A stretch of DNA of 40,358 bases. Source: PS1 clade bacterium. Its GTDB lineage: Bacteria; Pseudomonadota; Alphaproteobacteria; RS24. A program made the position numbers and the translations under genes. The stretch spans positions 1-40,358 of the forward strand of contig JADHOK010000002.1 in assembly GCA_016779015.1 (NCBI GenBank), read 5' to 3'. The notes under the pieces were generated by a model, which did no database searches, was not told the origin of the DNA, and was given only the letters and a program-made list of their open reading frames with translations. Shown in pieces: positions 31,333-38,502 of the stretch. Positions within the stretch are counted from its first letter, which is position 1. Each line of letters opens with the position of its first letter.

Positions 31333-32076
31333 ATGCTTAAAGCGCTTGAAAATATCTCGGCTTTTTATGCCAACCCGACCCGCTTTATGGGTTTGGCGGC
31401 GCGCCTGCACGCACCGCTTTGGGCGTTGGCTTTGGCTTTGCTCGCCTATGGTCTTTATCGCGTCGCCTTTGTGCCCGATGATTATCAGCAGGGCGCGACG
31501 GTTAAGATAATGTTTGTGCATGTGCCTGCCGCCTGGATGGCGCTGTTTGGCTATAGCTTCATCTTTTTTGCTTCAGTGACGGCGTTGGTGTTTCGCCATC
31601 CTTTGGGCCATGTGGCGGCGCGCGCGGCGGCCCCTATCGGGGCGGTGTTTACGCTTATCGCTCTGGTTACCGGCTCGCTGTGGGGCCAGCCCATGTGGGG
31701 CACGTGGTGGGTGTGGGATGCGCGCCTGACCTCGGTGCTGGTGCTGTTTTTCATCTATCTCGGTTATATCGCTTTGTGGCAGGCGATCGACGAACCGACC
31801 CGCGCGGCGCGCGCGGCAGCGATATTGGCCATCGTCGGTTTCGTCAATGTGCCGATTGTCAAATTTTCGGTCGATTGGTGGAACACGCTGCACCAGCCGG
31901 CCAGCGTTTCGCGGCTGGCGCGTCCGGCGCTGCATGCTGATTTTCTCTATCCGCTGCTGATAATGGGCGGAGCGTTTCTGGTGCTATTTCTGGCGCTGAC
32001 ATTGACGCGTATGCAGATGGAAGTATTGCGGCAGAAGCTGCGCGTTAAAGCCAATTTGCACGGTCACAAAGGATAA
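31333..32076 (+). CDS. ccmC: Haem lyase/exporter subunit CcmC
   Basis: 247 aa with six transmembrane helices. The tryptophan-rich haem-binding loop WGTWWVWD lies at 122-129, flanked by the two conserved periplasmic histidines, His63 (MFVHVPAAW) and His187 (WNTLHQPAS). CcmC attaches haem to CcmE. It starts 26 bp after ccmB and ends 5 bp before ccmD. The gene has typical family length. Confidence 0.97.
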   Translation: MLKALENISAFYANPTRFMGLAARLHAPLWALALALLAYGLYRVAFVPDDYQQGATVKIMFVHVPAAWMALFGYSFIFFASVTALVFRHPLGHVAARAAAPIGAVFTLIALVTGSLWGQPMWGTWWVWDARLTSVLVLFFIYLGYIALWQAIDEPTRAARAAAILAIVGFVNVPIVKFSVDWWNTLHQPASVSRLARPALHADFLYPLLIMGGAFLVLFLALTLTRMQMEVLRQKLRVKANLHGHKG

Positions 32077-32081
32077 GCGCC

Positions 32082-32222
32082 ATGTATGACAGCTATATAT
32101 ATGCCAGCTATATCGCCACTTTTGGGCCGCTGGTGCTGCTCGTCTGGTTCAGCTTCAAAGCTCTGGCGACGGCGCGCGCACGTGTGGACGCGCTGGACAC
32201 AGATGGGGAAGACGCCGCATGA
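32082..32222 (+). CDS. ccmD: Small haem exporter protein CcmD
   Basis: 46 codons, easily missed. The product begins MYDSYIYASYIATFGPLVLL, giving one transmembrane helix (about 11-29) after a Tyr-rich start, then a charged cytoplasmic tail RARVDALDTDGEDAA. Length, topology and position between ccmC and ccmG fit CcmD, which stabilises the CcmABC-CcmE complex. Its stop overlaps the ccmG start by 4 bp (ATGA). Confidence 0.88.
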   Translation: MYDSYIYASYIATFGPLVLLVWFSFKALATARARVDALDTDGEDAA

Positions 32223-32776
32223 ACCGCCTGTTGCGCTTCGCCCCGGCGCTGGTCGGCGTGGCGCTTTTGGCTCTGTTTGGCGTCGGTCTGACTTTGGGGC
32301 CGCCCGATAGATTGGACAGCGCCTATCAGGACAAAGCGCTGCCCGCTTTCACCCTGCCGCCGCTTTATGACGAACAGGGCGATTTGACCTCGGATGATTT
32401 GCAAAGCGGGGGGCCGGTGCTGGTTAATATTTTCGCCAGCTGGTGCGCGCCGTGTCGGGTCGAACATCCGCAGCTTATGGCATTGAAAGAAAGCGGCGTG
32501 CCGATTTATGCGATAAATTACAAAGACACGCGCAATGCCGCAAAGCGGTTTTTGAACCGCCTCGGCAATCCGTACACCAAAATCGGTTTCGACAAACGCG
32601 GCGCGGTGGCGCTCAATCTCGGCGTCTATGGCGTGCCCGAGACTTTTGTTATTGACGGCGCGGGGCGGGTCCTCAAACGTCTTGTCGGGCCGTTGAGCGC
32701 GCAACATGTGCAGAACGATATTTTGCCCTATTTCACTTCCAAACCGAAGGAGACAGAAAATGCGGTTTCGCGATAA
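32219..32776 (+). CDS. ccmG: Thiol:disulphide interchange protein CcmG/DsbE
   Basis: 185 aa membrane-anchored periplasmic thioredoxin. A signal anchor (about 5-25) precedes the thioredoxin domain with ASWCAPCRVEHPQL (Cys76, Cys79) and the GVPETFVIDG cis-Pro segment. It keeps apocytochrome c cysteines reduced for haem ligation. Length matches E. coli CcmG (185). The 3' end overlaps the Nudix gene by 17 nt. Confidence 0.95.
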   Translation: MNRLLRFAPALVGVALLALFGVGLTLGPPDRLDSAYQDKALPAFTLPPLYDEQGDLTSDDLQSGGPVLVNIFASWCAPCRVEHPQLMALKESGVPIYAINYKDTRNAAKRFLNRLGNPYTKIGFDKRGAVALNLGVYGVPETFVIDGAGRVLKRLVGPLSAQHVQNDILPYFTSKPKETENAVSR

Positions 32777-33383
32777 AACACGCGCTTACGAACAAGATAT
32801 GTCGTTTTCCAAAATCGTGCCGCATGATGACAGTTTCGAGCGCGATGTTTGCGACACTTGCGGGCTGATAAATTATATCAATCCGAAGCTTATCGCCGGT
32901 GTCGTGGCCGTTTGGGCGGAAGGCGATGGCGATAAAATCCTCATGTGCAAGCGCGCCATTGAACCGCGCAAAGGCTATTGGACGCTGCCCGCCGGTTTTA
33001 TGGAACAGGGCGAAACGGTGGCCCAAGGCGCGGCCCGCGAAGCGCGCGAGGAAGCCAATGCCGATGTCGAAACCGACGCGCTTATCGGCGTTTACAATGT
33101 CGAGCGCATCGCGCAAGTGCAGATGTTTTATCGCGGTCGCCTGCGCTCGGCGGATGTGTCGCCGGGCCCTGAAAGCGAAGCCGTGGCGCTTTTGTCTTGG
33201 GATGAAATTCCGTGGGACGCGCTGGCTTTTCCCGCCGTTTATCATGCGCTGCAGCACTATCGCGCAACCCGTGACGAAGAGCATTTCGCGCCGTTTACCG
33301 AGCCGGAAAACTGGGCCGATACCCCCGGTTTTGAGGCCTTACGCGCGCGCTATGAAAGCTCCGATAAGCCGGCTGATGGGTAA
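32760..33383 (+). CDS. Nudix hydrolase with N-terminal CxxC
   Basis: 207 aa from the ATG at 32760, preceded by AAGGAG (32747-32752). It overlaps the end of ccmG by 17 nt in another frame. Residues 30-42 carry CDTCGLINYINPK, half of the NudC-type zinc ribbon. The Nudix box GFMEQGETVAQGAAREAREE is intact, but the Gly of the closing EExGU is Asn (EEANADV). Such enzymes hydrolyse nucleoside diphosphates linked to another group, for example NADH or ADP-ribose; the substrate is undefined. The stop codon is part of a 12-bp tandem repeat. Confidence 0.9.
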   Translation: MRFRDKTRAYEQDMSFSKIVPHDDSFERDVCDTCGLINYINPKLIAGVVAVWAEGDGDKILMCKRAIEPRKGYWTLPAGFMEQGETVAQGAAREAREEANADVETDALIGVYNVERIAQVQMFYRGRLRSADVSPGPESEAVALLSWDEIPWDALAFPAVYHALQHYRATRDEEHFAPFTEPENWADTPGFEALRARYESSDKPADG

Positions 33384-33468
33384 GTTGGTGGGTAGGTTGA
33401 CGCGTAAGTCGCCGAGTAAGTCGGTGAGTAAGTCTCTGAGTAAGTCTCTGAGTAAGTCGATGAGAAGG
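33378..33468 (+). repeat. 12-bp tandem repeat reiterating the Nudix stop codon
   Basis: Seven full units (consensus GAGTAAGTCNNT; the two central ones identical) plus a partial unit, starting 3 nt before the stop. In the Nudix frame every full unit supplies a stop: TAA at 33381, TAG at 33393, then TAA at 33405, 33417, 33429, 33441 and 33453. The outer units are the most diverged. In another frame the array would encode SKS-rich sequence. Confidence 0.9.
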
Positions 33469-33492
33469 ATTAAGCTGTGCTAGCCTGCGTGC

Positions 33493-34647
33493 ATGAACAA
33501 AAACAAGAACCGGAAATCATCCATCTCCAGCCAAGATTTTTCCGTCACGCCGCCCGGTGATGATGTGAACGAAAAAATCCTCACTGCCTTTGATGCGCAA
33601 AGACGCGCTTGCGAGGTTTTGGGCTCGCCCCTGACCCGCGATGTGGTGGGCTTTTGTCACGATGATTTTGAAGCCGGTGGCATTATCGCCAAGCTGGTGC
33701 GCGGCTGGCAGGGCGATCCGCTCAACGACAATGTGCCTTTGCGGTTGGCCGGTTTTGCCCATCATGCGGCACTGGCGGGCGCTGCGGGGCTGGCGCAGTT
33801 TTACCAAAGCTGTGGCGGCGCTTATGACGAAAAAGCGCGCACCGCGCTCGAAGATGCGCTGCGGCATGTATTCACCGAAGACGAGGCGGGCGCGCGCAAA
33901 TTTCTTCGCAGCGCACCGCAAACCAATGAGACCGGCCGCAGTGCTTCTTTGCTGCTCGGTTTCTCCGAAATCAGCAAGCGGCTGAGCCTGCCTTTGCGGT
34001 TGCGTGAAATGGGCGCCAGCGCCGGGCTTAATCTGTTTTTTGATAAGTTCCACTTCGCCCTTCAAACCGATACCGGGGCGGTTCATTGGGGCGACGCCGA
34101 TAGCCCATTGACGCTTGAGGCGACGTGGCGCGGCGCAGCGCCCGCATTGGCCGGGGCCATTCAAGTGGCCTCGCGGCGCGGCTGCGATTTGTTTCCGGTC
34201 GATATCACGCAAGCGGATGAGCGGCGCAAATTGCAATGCTGGGTGTGGGGCGATATGCCGGCGCGGCGTGCGCGCCTCCTGGCGGCTTTGCAGATTGCCG
34301 ATCGTGCCCCGCCGCAAATCGACCGCGCCGATGCCGCCGGATGGGTGGCGGCGCAAATCATCGAGCGCCCGAAAGGCGAGGCGACCGTGCTCTATCATTC
34401 TATCGTCTGGCCGTATCTCAGTGTCGCGCAACGCTTCGCCATTGAGAGTGCTTTCGCGCAAGCCGCCGAGGCGGTGACGCCCGATGCGCCTTTGGTGTGG
34501 CTGAAAATGGATGGCCGTGAACTGGGCACCATCGCGCAGCTTTCTTACCGCATCTGGACCGGCGAGAACGGCCCTGAGGGCGAAGAGGTGATTATCGGCC
34601 CGTGCCATCCGCACGGCAATGATATGGAAATTCTAGCGGTTCTTTAG
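33493..34647 (+). CDS. DUF2332 family protein
   Basis: 384 aa soluble protein. ETGRSASLLLGFSEISKRL (about 147-165) followed by REMGASAGLNLFFDKF, and later TVLYHSIVWPYL and ending IIGPCHPHGNDMEIL, match the DUF2332 family. The GASAGLNL segment looks like a SAM- or nucleotide-binding glycine loop, which is inference. No function is established. It starts 24 bp after the stop-codon repeat and converges with the yciB gene across 14 bp. Its Lys/Asn/Ser-rich N-terminus is not conserved-looking, so the true start could lie slightly downstream. Confidence 0.85.
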   Translation: MNKNKNRKSSISSQDFSVTPPGDDVNEKILTAFDAQRRACEVLGSPLTRDVVGFCHDDFEAGGIIAKLVRGWQGDPLNDNVPLRLAGFAHHAALAGAAGLAQFYQSCGGAYDEKARTALEDALRHVFTEDEAGARKFLRSAPQTNETGRSASLLLGFSEISKRLSLPLRLREMGASAGLNLFFDKFHFALQTDTGAVHWGDADSPLTLEATWRGAAPALAGAIQVASRRGCDLFPVDITQADERRKLQCWVWGDMPARRARLLAALQIADRAPPQIDRADAAGWVAAQIIERPKGEATVLYHSIVWPYLSVAQRFAIESAFAQAAEAVTPDAPLVWLKMDGRELGTIAQLSYRIWTGENGPEGEEVIIGPCHPHGNDMEILAVL

Positions 34648-34661
34648 CTTTTGGCGGGTGG

Positions 34662-35237
34662 TTATTCCGACCCCAATTCGTCAAGCGCGCCGTGTTTTTT
34701 GAGCAGCGGCATTTGCAACGCCATGAAAGCCAGCGTCAGGGGCAGTATGCCGAAGACTTTGAAATTGACCCAAGCATCGGTCGAGAAATTGCGCCACATG
34801 ACTTCGTTGAGAGCGGCGAGAAAGATAAAGAAATAAATCCAACGCCGCGTCAGCACCACCCAGCCCGCCGCGTCCATGCGCAGCGCCTGACCCATCAGCA
34901 TTTGCAAATAGCTTTGGCCGCGCGCCAGACCGACCGCCAAAATGGCGGCGAACAGCACATAGACCAAGGTCGGCTTGATTTTGATAAATGTCTCATCCTG
35001 CAAAAACAGCGTCAGTCCCCCAAAGACGAACACAAAACCGGCCGAGGCCAGCGTCATATTATTGGGTTTGCCGCCGCGCGTATAAGTGAAGACCAGCGAT
35101 GCGGCGAGCGCCGCCATAAAGCCGCCCGTGGCGATGAGCAGCCCCTCGCTTTCGGGACGCCCCAGCAATTGGGGGCCGCGCGCATTGAGGATGAAGAACA
35201 CCAAAAGCGGTCCGAAATCTTCAAAAAATTTTGCCAT
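34662..35237 (-). CDS. Inner-membrane septation protein A homologue (YciB/IspZ)
   Basis: 191 aa with about five transmembrane helices. FGPLLVFFILNARGPQL at the start, IKIKPTLVYVLFAAIL in the middle and RWIYFFIFLAALNEVMWR near the end are the family signature. The protein affects septation and envelope integrity in Shigella and E. coli. Its start overlaps the ftsY stop by 1 nt (TAATG); yciB directly after ftsY is the usual alphaproteobacterial order. Confidence 0.94.
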   Translation of the reverse strand: MAKFFEDFGPLLVFFILNARGPQLLGRPESEGLLIATGGFMAALAASLVFTYTRGGKPNNMTLASAGFVFVFGGLTLFLQDETFIKIKPTLVYVLFAAILAVGLARGQSYLQMLMGQALRMDAAGWVVLTRRWIYFFIFLAALNEVMWRNFSTDAWVNFKVFGILPLTLAFMALQMPLLKKHGALDELGSE

Positions 35238-36163
35238 TACCCGGCCCCCTCCATCTCGGCCCCGACCAGCGCATGCGCGAAACGCGCGGCGCTGAAAGTT
35301 TGCAAGTCATCGGCCTGTTCGCCGACGCCGATGAAATATATCGGCAAAGCCAGCTTTTGAGCAATCGCCACCAGCCCGCCACCACGCGCCGTGCCATCCA
35401 GCTTGGTCATGATGAGACCGCTGGTCTGCGCCGCCGCCAAAAACGCCTCGGCTTGGGCGACGGCGTTTTGACCGGTTGTTGCGTCGAGCACCAACAGGCT
35501 TTCATGCGGCGCATCGGCGTCCAGCTTTTTGACCACGCGGATGATTTTTTCCAACTCGGCCATCAGATTATCATTCGATTGCAGCCGCCCTGCCGTGTCG
35601 ATCATCAGCACATCTATATCCTCGGCGCGGGCTTTCTCAAGCGCCTGAAAAGCCAGACCCGCCGCATCGGCACCGGTCGCGCCGGCCACAACCGGCACAT
35701 TGGCGCGCGCCCCCCAGACTTGTAATTGCTCAGAAGCGGCGGCGCGAAACGTATCGCAAGCGGCCAGCATAACGCTCTTGTTCTCGGCCTGAAACTTTTT
35801 GGCCAGCTTGCCGATGGTGGTGGTTTTACCGGCCCCGTTAACGCCGGCCAGTAGTATGACTGTGGGGGTCGCATCGGGCAGGGCGAAAGGTTTTTCGACC
35901 GGCTGCAGCAGGGCGGCAATCTCGCCCGCCAGTGCGGCGCGCACGCCCGCATCATCCAGTGTGGCGAGGTCGCGGCGCGCGCGCAAAGCCTCGGTAATGG
36001 CGGCCGCCGTGCCGACACCGAGATCGGCCATAATCAGCGCGTCTTCCAATTCGCCCAATGTCTCGGCCGATAATTTGCGCCCGCCCATCAGCCCCGACAG
36101 GCTGGAGCCCAGCGCGTCGGAAGAGCGCGAAAGTCCGGATTTTAAACGCGACCACAGGCTCAT
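35237..36163 (-). CDS. ftsY: Signal recognition particle receptor FtsY
   Basis: 308 aa GTPase that docks SRP-ribosome complexes at the membrane. Helical N domain (about 1-95), then the G domain: GVNGAGKTTTIGKLA (107-121), CDTFRAAASEQL (the RNC insertion box), DTAGRLQSN, TKLDGTARGGG and GVGEQADDL. The acidic A domain of E. coli FtsY is missing; the protein begins MSLWSRLKSGLSRSSDAL, a short amphipathic membrane-targeting helix. Overlaps mtaB by 4 bp. Confidence 0.97.
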   Translation of the reverse strand: MSLWSRLKSGLSRSSDALGSSLSGLMGGRKLSAETLGELEDALIMADLGVGTAAAITEALRARRDLATLDDAGVRAALAGEIAALLQPVEKPFALPDATPTVILLAGVNGAGKTTTIGKLAKKFQAENKSVMLAACDTFRAAASEQLQVWGARANVPVVAGATGADAAGLAFQALEKARAEDIDVLMIDTAGRLQSNDNLMAELEKIIRVVKKLDADAPHESLLVLDATTGQNAVAQAEAFLAAAQTSGLIMTKLDGTARGGGLVAIAQKLALPIYFIGVGEQADDLQTFSAARFAHALVGAEMEGAG

Positions 36164-37419
36164 GCAGCCCCCCCCGTCAGCATGAGGCCATTATCGCCGG
36201 TGATTTTGACGTTTACCAGCGAACCGGGCGCATGCTCGCCATGCATCCGCACGCGGGCGAAATTTTCAGCGCGTCCTTCGCTCATAGCGGCGGTGGATTT
36301 TTCAACCAATACGGAAAGCGTTCTGCCGTGCTGGCGCGCCAGCCAATTTTGTAAGTTTTGGCCCGCCGTTTGGCGCAAAGCGGCGGCGCGGGCTTTTATC
36401 TCGCCGCCGTCCAATTGTGGCATGCGCGCCGCCGGTGTGCCGGGGCGTGGCGAGAATGGGAACACATGCACAAAGCTTAAATCGCAATCGCCAATCAAGG
36501 CGCGCGAGTTTTCAAACATTGCTTCGGTCTCGGTCGGGAAACCGGCAATCAGGTCAGCGCCAAAAGCAATATCGGGGCGCGCCGATTTCAGCTTGGCGCA
36601 AAACGCCACCGCCTCGGCGCGGCTATGGCGGCGCTTCATGCGTTTCAAAATCATATCATCGCCGGCTTGCAGCGATAAATGCAGATGCGGCATCAGTCGC
36701 GGTTCATGGATGACCATATCCAATAGCGTCGGGTCGATCTCGACCGCGTCGATCGAAGACAGGCGCAGGCGCGCCAGTGTCGGCACACCATCTAGAATAG
36801 CGCGCACCAAGGGCCCCAAACCGGCCTCGCCAATATCCGGCCCGTATGAGGTGATGTCGACGCCGGTCAGCACCACCTCTTTATGCCCCGCCTCAACCAG
36901 CGCGCGGCAGCGGCTTACCAGCTCGGCCACCGGCACGGAGCGCGAATTGCCGCGCCCATAAGGGATGATGCAAAATGTGCAGCGATGGTCGCAGCCCGTC
37001 TGCACTTGCAGAAAAGCTCTTGCTCTTTTGGCTTGCTCGCGCTCGGGGTCAGCAAGCGGTAGAGGTAGAGGCAGAGGTGTCGCCTCGCTCTTTTGCATAA
37101 TATCCGATATGGCGGACGCCTCACCTTTATAATGCTCGGCTTGCAATTTTTCCTCATTGCCAAGCACGCGGTCGACCTCATCCATGGCCTCGAAAGTGGC
37201 GCTATCGGTCTGCGCGGCGCAACCGGTAACGATAACCTTATCGCCCGTCCGTTTGGCTTTGCGCGCTGCTTGTCGGGCTTGGCGCAGGGCTTCGCCGGTG
37301 ACGGCGCAGCCATTGATAATGGTGGTGTCTTGAAGCCCCGCCGCTTTGGCCAGCGCCTCGACGCTATCGCCTTCCAGCGCGTTCAAGCGACAGCCGAAAT
37401 TTTCGACTTTCACACTCAT
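36160..37419 (-). CDS. mtaB: tRNA t6A37 methylthiotransferase MtaB-like
   Basis: 419 aa radical SAM enzyme. UPF0004 domain cysteines are Cys10 (NFGCRLN), Cys38 (NGCAV) and Cys67 (TGCAAQ), binding the auxiliary cluster; the SAM cluster is Cys143-x3-Cys147-x2-Cys150 (CDHRCTFC), followed by IIPYGRGNSRS, diagnostic for MtaB rather than MiaB or RimO. It converts t6A37 to ms2t6A in tRNAs. A TRAM-like C-terminus follows. The linker between domains contains TPLPLPLPLADP, encoded by a 6-bp CCTCTR repeat. Overlaps both dapF and ftsY by 4 bp. Confidence 0.93.
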   Translation of the reverse strand: MSVKVENFGCRLNALEGDSVEALAKAAGLQDTTIINGCAVTGEALRQARQAARKAKRTGDKVIVTGCAAQTDSATFEAMDEVDRVLGNEEKLQAEHYKGEASAISDIMQKSEATPLPLPLPLADPEREQAKRARAFLQVQTGCDHRCTFCIIPYGRGNSRSVPVAELVSRCRALVEAGHKEVVLTGVDITSYGPDIGEAGLGPLVRAILDGVPTLARLRLSSIDAVEIDPTLLDMVIHEPRLMPHLHLSLQAGDDMILKRMKRRHSRAEAVAFCAKLKSARPDIAFGADLIAGFPTETEAMFENSRALIGDCDLSFVHVFPFSPRPGTPAARMPQLDGGEIKARAAALRQTAGQNLQNWLARQHGRTLSVLVEKSTAAMSEGRAENFARVRMHGEHAPGSLVNVKITGDNGLMLTGGAA

Positions 37420-38255
37420 GCCGCCCCGCTTTCGATTTCGACCTGCGCCTCAAAATCGTGCATGACCGGCCCGCGCATCAGCAAATGCGCGTCGGGCTGA
37501 TAATCAATGACCAGCACATCACGCGGATTATCGTCTAAATTAAAAGGCGGGCGAATGGTCACCGGGCCGGCGGTGCACAAGCCTTGCGCCACCGCTGCCA
37601 CCGCCGTGGCACACGCACCGGTGCCGCAGGCTTTGGTCAGGCCGACGCCGCGCTCCCATGTGTCGAGGCGGATGGTTGTATCATCAACCAGACTGGCGAA
37701 ATTAATATTGGCGCGCTCAGGAAATGCTTTGTGGCGCTCCAGTTGAAACCCATATTGTGCCGCCATCCCCGCCGTGCCGGTCTCGACAAAAATCACCGCA
37801 TGCGGATTGCCAATGGTCACCGGCAAAGCGGGCGGTAAATCCTGATGCAGTTGCAGCGGCGGGCCGATTATCGGCAGTTGCATCGCCACTTCGACTTGCA
37901 GCACGCCGTCACTTTTTTTGCTGCTGCAGGCCAACGGGCCGGCCAGTGTTTCGAGCGTCGCTTTGCCAATGCCGTTTTGCGCCAAATAGGCGGCGACGGC
38001 GCGCGTGCCATTGCCGCAGGCTTCGACCTCGCTGCCATCGGCGTTGAAGATTTGCATAAACACATCGCCCGCACCGCGGCTTGGACGAATAACCAGCAAT
38101 TGGTCGCAGCCTTTGGTCGTCGCATTTTCGCGCCCTGCCAAGGCGCGCACCGCGGCGGGCGTCAGCTCAAGCGAGCTGTCGCGTGCGTCGATGATGACGA
38201 AATCATTGCCGAGACCGTTCATTTTGGTAAAGGCGATGGTGGTGTTTTGCTTCAT
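37416..38255 (-). CDS. dapF: Diaminopimelate epimerase
   Basis: 279 aa enzyme converting LL- to meso-diaminopimelate for lysine and peptidoglycan. The two catalytic cysteines are Cys80 (EACGNGTRA) and Cys210 (KACGTGACA), one in each of the two pseudo-symmetric lobes. FTKMNGLGNDFVIID opens the protein. I start it at 38255 (MKQNTT); a reading 12 codons longer exists but adds non-conserved sequence. It is the first gene of the operon dapF-mtaB-ftsY-yciB; CCTATATAGG just upstream is palindromic and may contain the -10. Confidence 0.96.
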   Translation of the reverse strand: MKQNTTIAFTKMNGLGNDFVIIDARDSSLELTPAAVRALAGRENATTKGCDQLLVIRPSRGAGDVFMQIFNADGSEVEACGNGTRAVAAYLAQNGIGKATLETLAGPLACSSKKSDGVLQVEVAMQLPIIGPPLQLHQDLPPALPVTIGNPHAVIFVETGTAGMAAQYGFQLERHKAFPERANINFASLVDDTTIRLDTWERGVGLTKACGTGACATAVAAVAQGLCTAGPVTIRPPFNLDDNPRDVLVIDYQPDAHLLMRGPVMHDFEAQVEIESGAA

Positions 38256-38324
38256 CCTGCCTATATAGGCTCTTCGCGCCGTAAACGCCATATCGGCGTG
38301 CGCGACCGCAAAAGAGACGGCCTT

Positions 38325-38360
38325 GGTTTTCTCGACCTTATCGGTTTTCTTGACTTTATC
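38325..38360. repeat. 18-bp direct repeat in the dapF/ffh divergent region
   Basis: Two units starting GGTTTTCT (38325-38342 and 38343-38360) match at 16 of 18 positions and a decayed third follows. Lies 70-105 bp upstream of dapF and 143 bp before ffh. Confidence 0.65.
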
Positions 38361-38431
38361 GGCCTATCTGCCTATTTTGCCGCCACTTCTTGAAAAGAAG
38401 CGAGATTTAAATTGGTTTCAGCCCCCGGCAT

Positions 38432-38483
38432 GGTGGGGCGAAATCGCCACCCGTCAGCAAGGTTTGCCCACGGGTGCATTTTT
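38432..38483 (+). promoter_or_regulatory. Candidate attenuator in the ffh leader
   Basis: A 7-bp perfect stem CACCCGT/ACGGGTG (38448-38454 with 38470-38476) is followed by CATTTTT, like a terminator. Immediately upstream, GGTGG (38432-38436) can pair with CCACC (38447-38451), which overlaps the first terminator arm, so the two hairpins exclude each other. It lies 20 bp before the ffh start. Confidence 0.4.
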
Positions 38484-38502
38484 GGTTGAAGGCTTTCAGG
38501 CG

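Noticed and set aside
33378..33468. CRISPR-like array
   Set aside because: Units are 12 bp, directly adjacent with no spacers, and no cas genes are nearby. It is a simple tandem repeat.
37028..37080. Frameshift or insertion in mtaB at the Pro-Leu repeat
   Set aside because: The 6-bp repeat is in frame, lies in the linker between domains, and all six cysteines are intact, so the gene appears functional.
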